From positions 1 to 64,000 of the forward strand of contig JBBQNK010000012.1 in assembly GCA_038329865.1 (NCBI GenBank): 64,000 nucleotides of DNA, written 5' to 3'. The position numbers and the translations under genes were made by a program. This stretch comes from JANMES01 sp038329865 (lineage in GTDB: Bacteria; Planctomycetota; Phycisphaerae; Tepidisphaerales; Tepidisphaeraceae). Below the pieces are notes generated by a model. It had not been told where the DNA came from. It saw only the letters and a list, made by a program, of their open reading frames with translations, and searched no databases. This document shows positions 36,046-45,164 of the stretch, piece after piece (position 1 is the first letter of the stretch; the number at the start of each line of letters is the position of its first letter).

Positions 36046-36822
36046 ATGCCCAACAATGAACTGATCCAGTCTCTTCTCCGAGCCATCGATGTGATCGAAC
36101 TCGTCGCCCAATCCGAGCGCGGCCTGTCGCTCGGCGAAGTGTGCAACGCCCTTGGCCTTAAGCAGCCGACGGCGCACAACCTCATCCGCACGCTCATCGC
36201 CCGCGACTTTGTCGAGAAGACCACCTCGCCGGTGCGCTACAGACTCGGATCGGCCGTCACCCGATTGGCGGAGGAGCGGCAGAGCCACAACGTGGTGCGA
36301 CAGGCGTCGACGATCATGAACGACGTCTTCGAGCGCATTAAAGGCCTGCTGCCGGCGAAACTGGGCCCGCAGGACGAAGCGTCGCTCAGCTTCTCGCAGC
36401 ACGTGGGGAATGAAATCGTCATGTTGCTGCGAATGCGCATGCAGCGCCCCGGCGTGCTCGAGCGGCCACGCCGTGTGATGACGGCTTATCAGAGCGCTTC
36501 GCCGCTGGCGTTTCAGGCGTTCTGGTCGCAGGAGGAAGTGGAAGATTACCGTCGGCAGCATCCGTTTCTGGATCAAGGCGCGCCGATCTGGAAGACCAAA
36601 GAGCGGCTCGACGCGTTCCTGCAGAAATCCCGCGAAACCGGCTACGCCATGCCGCCGATCTACCCCGACGAACAGGTGCGGGCGGCCGTCCCGGTGTTCG
36701 ACGAAGGGCACCGCCTGCTCGGCGTACTGGGCGTGGGCATCTGGCTGAAGTCGCCGATCGATACGAAAAAGCTGATGAAGGAGATGCTCGAAGCGAGCAA
36801 GCAAATCGGAGAAGTGGGCTGA
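36046..36822 (+). CDS. IclR-family transcriptional regulator
   Basis: 258 residues. The N-terminal winged helix (LLRAIDVIELVAQSERGLSLGEVCNALGLKQPTAHNLIRTLIARDFVEK) is followed by the IclR effector-binding domain (QSASPLAFQAF, KSRETGYAMPP, AAVPVFDEGHRLLGVLGVG). It overlaps the next gene by one base (TGATG), so it heads the sugar-transport operon and most likely controls it in response to the imported compound. Ligand unknown. Confidence 0.9.
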   Translation: MPNNELIQSLLRAIDVIELVAQSERGLSLGEVCNALGLKQPTAHNLIRTLIARDFVEKTTSPVRYRLGSAVTRLAEERQSHNVVRQASTIMNDVFERIKGLLPAKLGPQDEASLSFSQHVGNEIVMLLRMRMQRPGVLERPRRVMTAYQSASPLAFQAFWSQEEVEDYRRQHPFLDQGAPIWKTKERLDAFLQKSRETGYAMPPIYPDEQVRAAVPVFDEGHRLLGVLGVGIWLKSPIDTKKLMKEMLEASKQIGEVG

Positions 36823-39788
36823 TGTTTCGAAGGGCTCGCCAATCCGAGCGGCGCTGCGCGGGGCCCCTTGCGCGATATCAACGGGGATTTTCCGCGAAGG
36901 CGAAAGCGACGGTCTGCGTCGAATCGCGCTCGAAGTCGCTTGCGCCTTCGCGGGAATTTTCTCGGGAAAAATATCTCGCAATTTTCGCGACGCTCCTGCT
37001 CCTCACCTTCTTCACATCCCGCGCCCGCGCCGACGACAACGTCCACCTCCGTCTCGAAGTCCCTGCATCAGGAATCCGCAGCGCCAGCACTGCCGCCGAG
37101 CGCGCGGTGCTCACCGCGTTCAAGGAAGCCAACCCCAACGTCGTGATCGACCCGTACGTGCGGCTCCGCATTGAAGGCCCGAGCGGCGAAGCCTCGGTTT
37201 ACATGGCCATCGCCGGGCAGACCGCGCCGGACGCGCTGTACGTCAACGGCCGATCGATGCAGAAGTACATCGACCAAGGATTTTTGCTACCGCTGGATAA
37301 TTATCTCACCGACGAGATCAAGGCCGATCCGTTTTATCAGAAGCTGCTGCCGACGGTGTCGCGCGACGGGCACGTCTACGCGATCCCCGCGAAAGTCGCA
37401 GTCTCGGCGATGCTCTATCGAAAAGATTTGTTCGCCAAAGCGGGTTTGAATCCCGATCAGCCGCCGCGCACGTGGGACGAACTGCTTGCCGACGCGCGGA
37501 AGCTCACGATTCCTGAGAAAGGTCAGTTCGGCATCATCCTGCCCAGCGGCGTGAATGCCGGCTGGCGGTTCCCGAATTTCGTCTGGCAGGCCGGTGGCGA
37601 AATGGTCCGGCCGACGGCGACGGGGTATCGACTTTCGCTCGATGACCCTGGCGCGCTCAAGGCGCTGGAGTTCTACAAGGAACTCCGCTGGGGCAAGTGG
37701 GCGAGCGCTGATGGCAAGGCGATGCAGACCTGCATGCGCGTCGACGCCACCGGCGAGGAATCGCTCCGCGCCGTGCAGGACGGCAAGGCCGCCATGGCGA
37801 TCATCTCCACCGTCGGCGCCGTCGGAACCGACATCCCCGACCCGGCGACGATCGGCATCGCGCCGCTCCCCGCGGGCCCGGCCGGTCCGGCGGCGATGCT
37901 CGAAGGGGAATTCTGGGGCCTCAACTCCCAGCTCGCCAAAGATCCGGCGCGTCGCGACGCGGCGTGGAAGTTCATCGCCTTCAAAACCGGCGAAGACGCC
38001 AAACGAATCACCACCCGCGTGTGCGTTGAAGCCGGCCAAGCCGCCGCCGTGCCGCCCGATTGGCTGGAACGCTTCGGCTACAACTCCGAGCTCCAGACGA
38101 TGCCGAAATCGTGGCTGACGTTCACCAAGAACATGGCCACCAACGGCCATCTCGAGCCGTTCGCGCCCGGGTACGATCAAGTCGCGACCGACGTGCTTTC
38201 GCAGCTCGACGACGTGCTCTTCAGCGAAAATGCCGACCCGAAAACGGTGCTCCAGTCGATCAACGACCGCGCGAACAGCGCGTTCTTCTCGACGACTCCG
38301 CCGGAAGTGGTGGCACACCGGCGGACCATCGCCCGCGGCGTAGTGAGCGCGCTGGCGGCGGTGCTGGCGGCGATCGCAATCATCGCGCAGCGAAAATTCG
38401 CGGCGAAACGGCGCGGCCGTTCCGTCGCCCCCGCCCGGCTGGACGGCCCGCGCGCGGCCGACCGTGGATCGCTCGTGCGCGTCGGCATTCTCTTTCTCGC
38501 GCCGGCTGTCCTTACGATTTTCGTCTGGGATTACTACCCGCTGGCGAGCGGCGCACTGCTGGCGTTCCTCGACTACCGCGTCACCGGCGACAGCCATTTC
38601 ACCGGCCTGGACAATTTCATCGCCGTCTTCAACGCCGGCACATTCTGGAGCGCTCTGCTTCAGACGTTCGTCTACGTGGCGATCTCGCTCAGCCTTGGTT
38701 TTCTCGCGCCGATCATCCTGGCGATCCTGCTCTCGGAGATTTCGTTCGGCAAAATCTTTTTCCGCACGCTCTTCTACCTGCCGGCCGTCACCAGCGGCGT
38801 GGTGGTGCTGACGATCTGGAAAATCATGTTGTACGACAACTCGCCGCAAGGCGTGTTCAACCAACTGCTCGCCTGGATGAGCGGCACGACGAGCGGGCGC
38901 GTGATCACGACCGGCGGGTTCGCGCTGGTCTGGTGGGCGCTGGTCTCGATCCTTGCCGCAGCGGTCATCGACTGGATCTCCTCGCGCCCCGGAAACAATT
39001 CCGCGAAGCCCAACGGCCGCGCGATGGGTGGACTAGGCGTCGGCGCCTTGTCGATCGCGCCGATCATTCCGATCGTACCAATCGTCCCCGGCGTGCTGGC
39101 GGCGGGCGGTTTGCCCTCGCTCGATCTGAGCCCGCCGATCGCGTTCCTGTTCTACGGCGTGATCGCGGCGGGCGTGGTGCTCGCGGCCACTGCGGTCGTC
39201 GCGATGTTCTCAGCCCGCGAAGACCTTGCCGTCGCCGGCCGGCTCAAGAAGGCGGCCGCCATCGGCACGACGATCGTCGGGCTCGCCCTCGCGTGGCTGC
39301 TCACCTCACTGCTCGTCCCGCAGACGCGGCCGTACCCGTGGCTGCAGGATCCCACCGGCTACTGGGCGATGCTGTGGGTGATCATCCCCGGCATCTGGGC
39401 CGGCGCGGGGCCGGGCTGCATCATCTACCTCGCAGCGATCAAGAGCATCCCCGATGAGCTGTACGAAGCCGCCGACCTCGACGGCGCCGGCCCGCTGCAC
39501 AAGGCGTATCACGTGACGTTCCAAACGCTGCTACCGCTGATCGTCATCAACTTCATCGGCGCGGTGATCGGCACGTTCCACGCGATGGAAAGCGTGCTAG
39601 TCCTCACCGGCGGCGGTCCGGCTAACCGCACGATGACACTCGGCATGGATATTTTCTTCAACGCCTTCACGCACTTGAAATTCGGCTACGCCACCGCGCA
39701 GGCGTGGGTGATGGGATCGTTGCTGATCGGATTTACAGTTTACCAGTTGCGCAGTTTGAAGCAGATGAAGTTTCGGAGGGCGTCATAA
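36822..39788 (+). CDS. ABC transporter solute-binding protein fused to MalF-type permease
   Basis: 988 residues. Residues 1-49 are an odd extension that translates a family A palindrome (residues 24-44, FSAKAKA...SLAPSRE). A signal segment KYLAIFATLLLLTFFTSRARA follows at 50-70. Residues 71-500 are a family 1 sugar-binding protein (FKEANPNVVIDPYVR, AIPAKVAVSAMLYRKDLFAKAGL, WKFIAFKTGED). After a transmembrane linker comes a MalF-like permease from about 545, with the EAA loop SIPDELYEAADLDGAGPLHKAY near residue 875. No in-frame start exists after the palindrome, so it must be translated. Fusion of binding protein and permease into one chain is unusual. No ATPase gene is visible in the operon. 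Confidence 0.85.
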   Translation: MFRRARQSERRCAGPLARYQRGFSAKAKATVCVESRSKSLAPSREFSREKYLAIFATLLLLTFFTSRARADDNVHLRLEVPASGIRSASTAAERAVLTAFKEANPNVVIDPYVRLRIEGPSGEASVYMAIAGQTAPDALYVNGRSMQKYIDQGFLLPLDNYLTDEIKADPFYQKLLPTVSRDGHVYAIPAKVAVSAMLYRKDLFAKAGLNPDQPPRTWDELLADARKLTIPEKGQFGIILPSGVNAGWRFPNFVWQAGGEMVRPTATGYRLSLDDPGALKALEFYKELRWGKWASADGKAMQTCMRVDATGEESLRAVQDGKAAMAIISTVGAVGTDIPDPATIGIAPLPAGPAGPAAMLEGEFWGLNSQLAKDPARRDAAWKFIAFKTGEDAKRITTRVCVEAGQAAAVPPDWLERFGYNSELQTMPKSWLTFTKNMATNGHLEPFAPGYDQVATDVLSQLDDVLFSENADPKTVLQSINDRANSAFFSTTPPEVVAHRRTIARGVVSALAAVLAAIAIIAQRKFAAKRRGRSVAPARLDGPRAADRGSLVRVGILFLAPAVLTIFVWDYYPLASGALLAFLDYRVTGDSHFTGLDNFIAVFNAGTFWSALLQTFVYVAISLSLGFLAPIILAILLSEISFGKIFFRTLFYLPAVTSGVVVLTIWKIMLYDNSPQGVFNQLLAWMSGTTSGRVITTGGFALVWWALVSILAAAVIDWISSRPGNNSAKPNGRAMGGLGVGALSIAPIIPIVPIVPGVLAAGGLPSLDLSPPIAFLFYGVIAAGVVLAATAVVAMFSAREDLAVAGRLKKAAAIGTTIVGLALAWLLTSLLVPQTRPYPWLQDPTGYWAMLWVIIPGIWAGAGPGCIIYLAAIKSIPDELYEAADLDGAGPLHKAYHVTFQTLLPLIVINFIGAVIGTFHAMESVLVLTGGGPANRTMTLGMDIFFNAFTHLKFGYATAQAWVMGSLLIGFTVYQLRSLKQMKFRRAS
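36892..36953. repeat. Palindromic repeat family A, copy inside the binding-protein/permease gene
   Basis: 62-bp hairpin, arms CCGCGAAGGCGAAAGCGACG and CGCTTGCGCCTTCGCGG, read in frame as residues 24-44 just ahead of the signal segment. Confidence 0.88.
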
Positions 39789-39791
39789 GCA

Positions 39792-39843
39792 GGCAGCCGG
39801 CAGCTGGCAGCGGGCAGTAAAGACTGCCAACTGCCGGCTGCCC
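39792..39843. repeat. Short hairpin between the two permease genes
   Basis: GGCAGCCGGCAGCTGGCAGC and GCCAACTGCCGGCTGCCC form an imperfect stem in the 75-nt intercistronic gap. Could attenuate or protect the upstream message; otherwise another repeat family. Confidence 0.6.
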
Positions 39844-39863
39844 GTTGCCGACTTATTCGAATC

Positions 39864-42344
39864 ATGTCCATCATCGCCAAAGTAGGTCGGCGGAAGTTTT
39901 CCACGCGAGCGCTGCTCGCGGGAATCTACGCTGCGCTGATCGCCGGCGGCATCACGATGCTCTATCCGTTCCTGCTCATGCTGGCGACGAGCACCACCGG
40001 CGAGCCGGATACGAAAGAATTCCGCGTCATCCCGCGGTTCTGGTTCGATCGTGGGGCGCTCTACCAGCGATTCCTGTATGAGAAATACCAATCGGTGAGT
40101 GAATACGCCGCCACGCACGACGGCGATGCGTCGCGCGTGTGGGCCGATATCGAACTGCCGACGGAATCGGTGGCTGAAGCGACGGCCAAGTCGCAGGCGT
40201 GGCGGGAGTTCGTCGGCACGCTCAAGCCCGAAGAGTTCGGCCTATGGTACGTCGGCCGGCGGAACATGCCGGGCAAGGCGGAGATGCTGTGGCGCGATTC
40301 GCTCCGCGCCGCGTACGCGTCGCCGGCAGATCTCGGGCGGGATTTTCATCGCGATGTGACCGCGTTCACCGAGGCGTTCGCGCCGTACGAGCGCCCGCAG
40401 GGCCGACTCTGGCCCGGCGTGGCGGGGGCTGAGGGCCAGCGATGGGATGCGTTCAAAGCTTCGATCGACGGGAAATTCCGAAGACCGGTCGATGGCACGG
40501 CGCTCTGGCGTGCGTATTTGAATTTCAAGTATGAAAAAGTGGACGCGCTGAATCGCGCGATCGGTCTGGTTCCGTCGGACGCGGTCGAAGCGACTCCCCG
40601 CGAAGGCGCAAGCGACGGGCCACCGGCGAGCACGGACGATAGCCGCTTGCGCCTTCGCGATTCTGCTTCTTCTGGAGCGGGCGTGGGCCTCACTCCCTCG
40701 CCCGGTACTCCGGGAGAGGACGGGGGTGAGGGTTCTGCTTCCAAGGTCGAAAACCACTCGTCTCTCGCGACAGAACCCTCACCCTCCCCTCTCCCGGCGT
40801 ACCAGGAGAGGGACAGAGCGGCGTCCGCGACAATCGCCGACGTGCCCCTCAACACGCGATCCCCCGTCGACCCGATCGCCGGTCCGGCAGCGCACTCGGC
40901 GAGCGACAGAGCGCCCTTCAAAAAAATCACCGACGTCCCGCTCTCCACGCGCCTGCCCAGCGACGGCCTCGCCGCGGATTGGGAGCATTGGGTTCGCAAC
41001 GAACTTGGCTACCGATTCATCGGCATCGACGGCGGCGACGCGAAATATCGCGACTACCTGCTCAGCGGGGCGGGGACGTCTGGATCGCGCGACTCGACAG
41101 GCTCGGCAGCGACGGCCGGTTCGCCCGTACCCGGCGGCGCTCGCACGGCGTTCGATTCGATCGCGCAACTCAACGCCCGCCTCGGCACGAGTTACGCCAG
41201 CGCGCAGGCAATCGTCTGGCCGCCGGTGAAACCGACCGCCGCCGAACTCGACGCCATCGGCGGGTTCCTCCGCACCGGGCCGGGCGCCAAAGATTTTTCC
41301 GTCCGCACGCCGGATATTCGTTACGCCGAGCTCGTCGCCTCCACGCTCGGCGCGAACGCCCGGCCTCCTTACGAAGACGACGACGTCGTCACCTTCGCCG
41401 CCGACGCGTCGGCGTGGCGGTGGTGGGCGTTCACGCGCAACTACGCCGAGGTGATCGACTACATCGCCGTCCGCGGCCGGTCGCTGTGGAACACGCTCTT
41501 CCTCGTCGGCACGATGGTGCTGGCGGCCGTCACCGTGAATCCGCTGGCGGCGTACGCGCTTTCGCGATTCCGCCTTTCCGCGACCAACCAAATCCTCACC
41601 TTCCTGCTGGCGACGATGGCGTTCCCCGGCGAGGTGACGATGATCCCCAACTTTTTGCTGCTGCGGCAATTCCCCGTCTGGTCGTGGTTGATCGGCGCGA
41701 TCGTCGGCGGGGCGATCTTCCTCGCGCTGCGACGCGCTTCGTTTAGCCGGCGAGCTCGCTCGCCGTTCGCCTCATCCAACGGCGAGCAAGCTCGCCGGCT
41801 ACACGAATCCAGTGGGTTTCGATTCCTCTTCGCCACTGTCTTCGCGATCCTTGGTGCCATTTTCGCCGGCGGGTATCTCACGCCGCTGCTCGGGAGCCTG
41901 GTCGGCGTGAACCTGGGGCCGATCAGCTTGCTCAACACGTTCCCCGCGCTCATCCTCCCGCGATTGGCCAATGGGTTCAGCATCTTCCTGCTCAAGGGAT
42001 TTTTCGACAGCCTGCCGGAAGAAGTGTTCGAGGCCGGGCGGATCGACGGGGCCGGCGAGCTGCGCATGCTCTGGAACCTGGCGTTCCCGATGTCCACGCC
42101 GATCCTCGCGGTGATCGTGCTGCAAACGTTCATGTCCACCTACGGCTCGTACCTGTGGGCGCTGGTGGTGTGTCAGGATGATTCCATGTGGACGCTGATG
42201 GTGCACGTGTACCAGTTGCAGCAGTGGGCCCCGCCGTACGTGACGATGGCGGCGGCAGTTTTATGCTCGATCCCTACGCTCGTGGTATTTTTACTCGCAC
42301 AGAACGTGATCATGCGCGGCGTGGTGTTGCCGTCATATAAGTAA
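39864..42344 (+). CDS. MalG-type ABC transporter permease with large insertions
   Basis: 826 residues, roughly three times the family norm of about 280. The first membrane segment (ALLAGIYAALIAGGITMLYPFLLML) is followed by a 480-residue predicted extracytoplasmic region. Segments 2-6 come next (SLWNTLFLVGTMVLAAVTVNPLAAYALSRF and so on), with the EAA loop SLPEEVFEAGRIDGAGELRMLW. Three palindromic repeats lie in frame: family A (residues about 245-266), family D (276-317) and family C (626-648, between membrane segments). The sequence around them is Ser/Pro/Arg-rich and unlike the rest. It is the inner-membrane partner of the preceding MalF-type protein for import of an unknown sugar. Confidence 0.85.
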   Translation: MSIIAKVGRRKFSTRALLAGIYAALIAGGITMLYPFLLMLATSTTGEPDTKEFRVIPRFWFDRGALYQRFLYEKYQSVSEYAATHDGDASRVWADIELPTESVAEATAKSQAWREFVGTLKPEEFGLWYVGRRNMPGKAEMLWRDSLRAAYASPADLGRDFHRDVTAFTEAFAPYERPQGRLWPGVAGAEGQRWDAFKASIDGKFRRPVDGTALWRAYLNFKYEKVDALNRAIGLVPSDAVEATPREGASDGPPASTDDSRLRLRDSASSGAGVGLTPSPGTPGEDGGEGSASKVENHSSLATEPSPSPLPAYQERDRAASATIADVPLNTRSPVDPIAGPAAHSASDRAPFKKITDVPLSTRLPSDGLAADWEHWVRNELGYRFIGIDGGDAKYRDYLLSGAGTSGSRDSTGSAATAGSPVPGGARTAFDSIAQLNARLGTSYASAQAIVWPPVKPTAAELDAIGGFLRTGPGAKDFSVRTPDIRYAELVASTLGANARPPYEDDDVVTFAADASAWRWWAFTRNYAEVIDYIAVRGRSLWNTLFLVGTMVLAAVTVNPLAAYALSRFRLSATNQILTFLLATMAFPGEVTMIPNFLLLRQFPVWSWLIGAIVGGAIFLALRRASFSRRARSPFASSNGEQARRLHESSGFRFLFATVFAILGAIFAGGYLTPLLGSLVGVNLGPISLLNTFPALILPRLANGFSIFLLKGFFDSLPEEVFEAGRIDGAGELRMLWNLAFPMSTPILAVIVLQTFMSTYGSYLWALVVCQDDSMWTLMVHVYQLQQWAPPYVTMAAAVLCSIPTLVVFLLAQNVIMRGVVLPSYK
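40598..40659. repeat. Palindromic repeat family A, copy inside the permease gene
   Basis: 62-bp hairpin (CCGCGAAGGCGCAAGCGACG ... CCGCTTGCGCCTTCGCG) in frame within the extracytoplasmic insertion; translated as REGASDG...SRLRLRD. Confidence 0.88.
40691..40812. repeat. Palindromic repeat family D, copy inside the permease gene
   Basis: About 122 bp: CACTCCCTCGCCCGGTACTC with stem GGGGGTGAGGGTTCTG / CAGAACCCTCACCCTC and the terminal CTCTCCCGGCGTACCAGGAG. It is 31 bp after the family A copy and is translated in frame. Confidence 0.82.
41741..41804. repeat. Palindromic repeat family C, copy inside the permease gene
   Basis: 64-bp hairpin (GTTTAGCCGGCGAGCTCGCT ... AGCAAGCTCGCCGGCTACAC), in frame as SRRARSPFASSNGEQARRLH between two membrane segments. 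Confidence 0.88.
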
Positions 42345-42353
42345 GGGGTGGTT

Positions 42354-44177
42354 ATGGTGAATGGAGAAGCTGTACATCGGCCGACGTTCGTAGTGAACAC
42401 GCCGATCCGCGATTTGGCCGAGTTCCGCGAGCTGGCCGGACTGGCTTCGCGACTGACGCGCCACGGGCACGTCGAGATCAACATCAGCACGCTGGCCGAG
42501 AAGTCGCGGTACGAAATCCCCGCCGGCGGGAGCCCGTGGCACGAGTACGCCGCGTGCAACCCAACCCCGGCGAAATTCTTTCCGGATGAAATGCTCGCGC
42601 CGTACATTCCCGAGGAGTTCGTCGCGCGAAATCGCGCCCTGCTGCTGGCCAAGGCGGAGATATTGCGCGAGATGAAACTCGGCGCGGCCTTCTGGAGCTA
42701 CGAGCCGAACTTTTTGCCCGAGCCGTTTTTCCTCGCCCATCCTGATCTGCGCGGCCCGCGCACCGATCATCCGCGCCGCAGCCGGCAAGAAGAATTCGCA
42801 CCGTGCATCGACAAGCCTGAAACGCGCCAGATGACCGAGCGCATGATCGCCGAGCTCGTCGCCAACGTGCCGGAGCTGGGCACGTTCTTCTTCAAAACCA
42901 ACGACGCCGGCCCGGGCCTGTGCTGGAGCGACTGGCAGTACGCCGGCGCGAACGGCCCGCACGCCTGCCGCAGCAAACCCGTCGGCAAACGTGTGCGCGA
43001 TTTGATGAACGCCATCCAGCAAGGCGGCCGGCGCAGCGGGAAGCAGCTGGCGGTTCACATGACGGGCAATTTCTCGCGGACAGAGCTTGAAGCCATCCGC
43101 ATCGATCTGCCGGCCAATACATTCGCCCGCGGCGCGGGGAGCGCTTCGATCGCCGTCAGTTGCTGCGCCGACCAGTGCTACCCGGTGCGCGGCATTCTCG
43201 ATCTGATCGGCGTGCTCGAATCGCTGCAGGGGCTGAAGGGCGACGACATTCACACCGTGTTCGTCGATCTCCGCTCGTTCTACGACCGCGGCTACGAACG
43301 GCTCGACACCAGCGCGAAAATCATCGAGACGATCGACGAATTCCTCGCCCGCCCGGCGTTCGGAACGATCGCCATGCTGCAATGCGCCCGGCGGATGTGC
43401 GACCGATGGGTGGGCGAAGCCCGCGGCGAGGCGCTGCTCGAAGCGATGATCGATCTGCACGAGGCGTTGAAGTTCAAGCAGGCGGCCCTGCCGCGCTTGA
43501 GCGCGATATACGGCGGCGTGTCCCTGCGGTACATCACTCGGCCGCTGGTCGTGCTGCCGGAGCGGCTGAGTGGCGAGGAGGAATCGTACTTCCTGCCGCA
43601 CGTGTTCAACGTCAGCCATGAGCGGGCGCGCGAGGACTACATCGACGTACACGGCACGCGCGTGAGCCCGGAATGGATGACGGCCGACGCGATCGATCCG
43701 CGCATCTGGTCGATCCAGTCGCTGAACGAGCGGCTGAAATCGATCGCGACGGCGTTTGAGCAATTCGCTGACGTACCCGGCGGCGAGTACTGGCAACAGA
43801 CGGCCGTCGCGCTGCGCCTCTACAGCAGCGTGCTGCGCAGCGGCGGGAATTTCTTCGCGGTGCAGATCGTGCGCGACCGCAATGCCGAGCGATTCCGCAC
43901 CGAAGGCATGGCGCCGCGGGCACGAGCTTCAAACACAGGCCATCCGGATCTGGCACTGCTGAATGAACTGATGCGCGACGAGCTCGACAACGCCGCTGAG
44001 ATGGCTGCACTGCTGCGGCAGAACGGGCTGGACGTGCTGAGTCACGCGACCCTGCCCGAGGATGAAGACACCTTCCTGCTCGGCCCGGACGTGATCGAGC
44101 AGATCGAACGGAAGCAGGCGATCATGCGTAGCCACTGGCTCGATGCCGAGGAATTTTTCGCGACGCCGAATAAGTGA
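42354..44177 (+). CDS. Uncharacterised protein of the sugar-transport operon
   Basis: 607 residues, starting 9 nt after the permease stop with AGGGG upstream. The in-frame GTG at 42348 is less likely. No family signature is certain. The sequence has TIM-barrel-like beta-alpha alternation (HGHVEINISTLAEKSRYE, LGTFFFKTNDAGPGLCWSDWQY, GKQLAVHMTGNFS, DDIHTVFVDLRSFYDRGY) and several clustered cysteines (VSCCADQCYP). No signal peptide, so cytoplasmic. Its place after two sugar permeases suggests processing of the imported glycan, possibly a glycoside-hydrolase-like enzyme, but that is inference. Confidence 0.55.
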   Translation: MVNGEAVHRPTFVVNTPIRDLAEFRELAGLASRLTRHGHVEINISTLAEKSRYEIPAGGSPWHEYAACNPTPAKFFPDEMLAPYIPEEFVARNRALLLAKAEILREMKLGAAFWSYEPNFLPEPFFLAHPDLRGPRTDHPRRSRQEEFAPCIDKPETRQMTERMIAELVANVPELGTFFFKTNDAGPGLCWSDWQYAGANGPHACRSKPVGKRVRDLMNAIQQGGRRSGKQLAVHMTGNFSRTELEAIRIDLPANTFARGAGSASIAVSCCADQCYPVRGILDLIGVLESLQGLKGDDIHTVFVDLRSFYDRGYERLDTSAKIIETIDEFLARPAFGTIAMLQCARRMCDRWVGEARGEALLEAMIDLHEALKFKQAALPRLSAIYGGVSLRYITRPLVVLPERLSGEEESYFLPHVFNVSHERAREDYIDVHGTRVSPEWMTADAIDPRIWSIQSLNERLKSIATAFEQFADVPGGEYWQQTAVALRLYSSVLRSGGNFFAVQIVRDRNAERFRTEGMAPRARASNTGHPDLALLNELMRDELDNAAEMAALLRQNGLDVLSHATLPEDEDTFLLGPDVIEQIERKQAIMRSHWLDAEEFFATPNK

Positions 44178-44222
44178 TTGGCTTTCGTCGCTCGGGTTCG
44201 AGCAGACTAACTTCAAGTGTGT

Positions 44223-44299
44223 CGTCATCCTGAGGTAATCCGAAGGATCTAGCCGATTTGCCGTGGACGCTAGATCCTTCGGAGTACCTCAGGATGACG
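44223..44299. repeat. Palindromic repeat family B, copy 4
   Basis: 77-bp hairpin (CGTCATCCTGAGGTAATCCG ... CGGAGTACCTCAGGATGACG) between convergent genes; probably also a bidirectional terminator. Confidence 0.85.
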
Positions 44300-44351
44300 T
44301 TGAGAAAAGTCTGGTGAAACAGGCAAAGTTAAAATTCTCCAACGGCTCATG

Positions 44352-45152
44352 CTACGAAAGAATCGCGCGGGCCGTCGGGCAGACGGCGCAGCGTGGATGG
44401 TCGCAGAGCAAGGCGGCGGGATCGGCGCGGAGCAACGTGACGGCCGCGTCGAGCGCATCGCCGGCGGTGAAGAGAAGCGATTCCGCCTGACCGATGCGGG
44501 CGCGGCGTAACCGGCCGCCCGCGGCCAAGGCGGATTCGACGACGCGGAAATTCGCCGAGCACGTCGGCGGGTCGATCGGGTTGATGCGCAACTCCCGGCC
44601 GTCCGGCGTGACGACCGTCAGCGGCTGGTCGTAGCCGGGATACCACACCCGGCCCAGGTACGGCACGCGGACGATCGACTCGGCAACGTGAACCAGGCTG
44701 AACGAGCGAAAGTCGCAGCCGATCATCAACACGCTCGCGCCGGCCAGCGCGGCATTGTGAAACGGCGAGCCGGCGACAAGCCCGCCGATCGATTCGTGCC
44801 CGGCGATGAACTCCGCCGCGCGATTTCCCCACGCGGAAACCGCGTGCGTCGGATGATGGCTCCGCAGCACGCTGGCGGTGGTGCGGAACGCTTCGGTGAT
44901 CGCCCCGGTCCGGCTGGTCGTTTCGGCGACGCGGAAAAGTCCGTCCGCCTGCGGATCGGCGAATGTCGGCATTAGGATCGTGCCGGTTTGGCCGATAGCC
45001 GTGAGAAGTGCCGCAATGACCGTTGCCGGCCCGCCCGCGACCGGGCCGATGGATTTGAGCGAGGAGTGGACGATCAGCACCTCGCCGCTCCGCACGCCGG
45101 CGGCGCGGAGATCGGTGACGAGGTCGGATTCGGTGATCGGGTGTTGCGTCAT
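44352..45152 (-). CDS. AAC(3)-family N-acetyltransferase-like protein
   Basis: 266-residue member of the antibiotic acetyltransferase (AAC(3)/YokD) family: ITESDLVTDLRAAGVRSGEVLIVHSSLKSIGPVAGG, GTILMPTFA, SHHPTHAVSAWGNRA (catalytic His block), GLVAGSPFHNAALAGASVLMIGCDFRSFSLVHVAE. Members acetylate aminoglycosides or, in many environmental bacteria, unrelated amines using acetyl-CoA. The start at 45152 avoids a short N-terminal extension encoded by the adjacent repeat element. C-terminal cysteines (CDHPRCAVC) are unusual. Resistance should not be assumed. Confidence 0.85.
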   Translation of the reverse strand: MTQHPITESDLVTDLRAAGVRSGEVLIVHSSLKSIGPVAGGPATVIAALLTAIGQTGTILMPTFADPQADGLFRVAETTSRTGAITEAFRTTASVLRSHHPTHAVSAWGNRAAEFIAGHESIGGLVAGSPFHNAALAGASVLMIGCDFRSFSLVHVAESIVRVPYLGRVWYPGYDQPLTVVTPDGRELRINPIDPPTCSANFRVVESALAAGGRLRRARIGQAESLLFTAGDALDAAVTLLRADPAALLCDHPRCAVCPTARAILS

Positions 45153-45164
45153 GATTCGTTCTAT

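Noticed and set aside
37287..38864. 525-codon open frame antisense to the binding-protein/permease fusion
   Set aside because: Shadow frame; the + strand encodes unmistakable transporter blocks.
42333..43796. 487-codon open frame antisense to the transport-operon gene of unknown function
   Set aside because: The + strand frame has a proper ribosome site and operon spacing; this one has neither.
44352..45152. Aminoglycoside resistance gene
   Set aside because: The AAC(3)/YokD family is widespread in environmental bacteria with other or unknown substrates; there is no resistance context or mobile resistance cassette.
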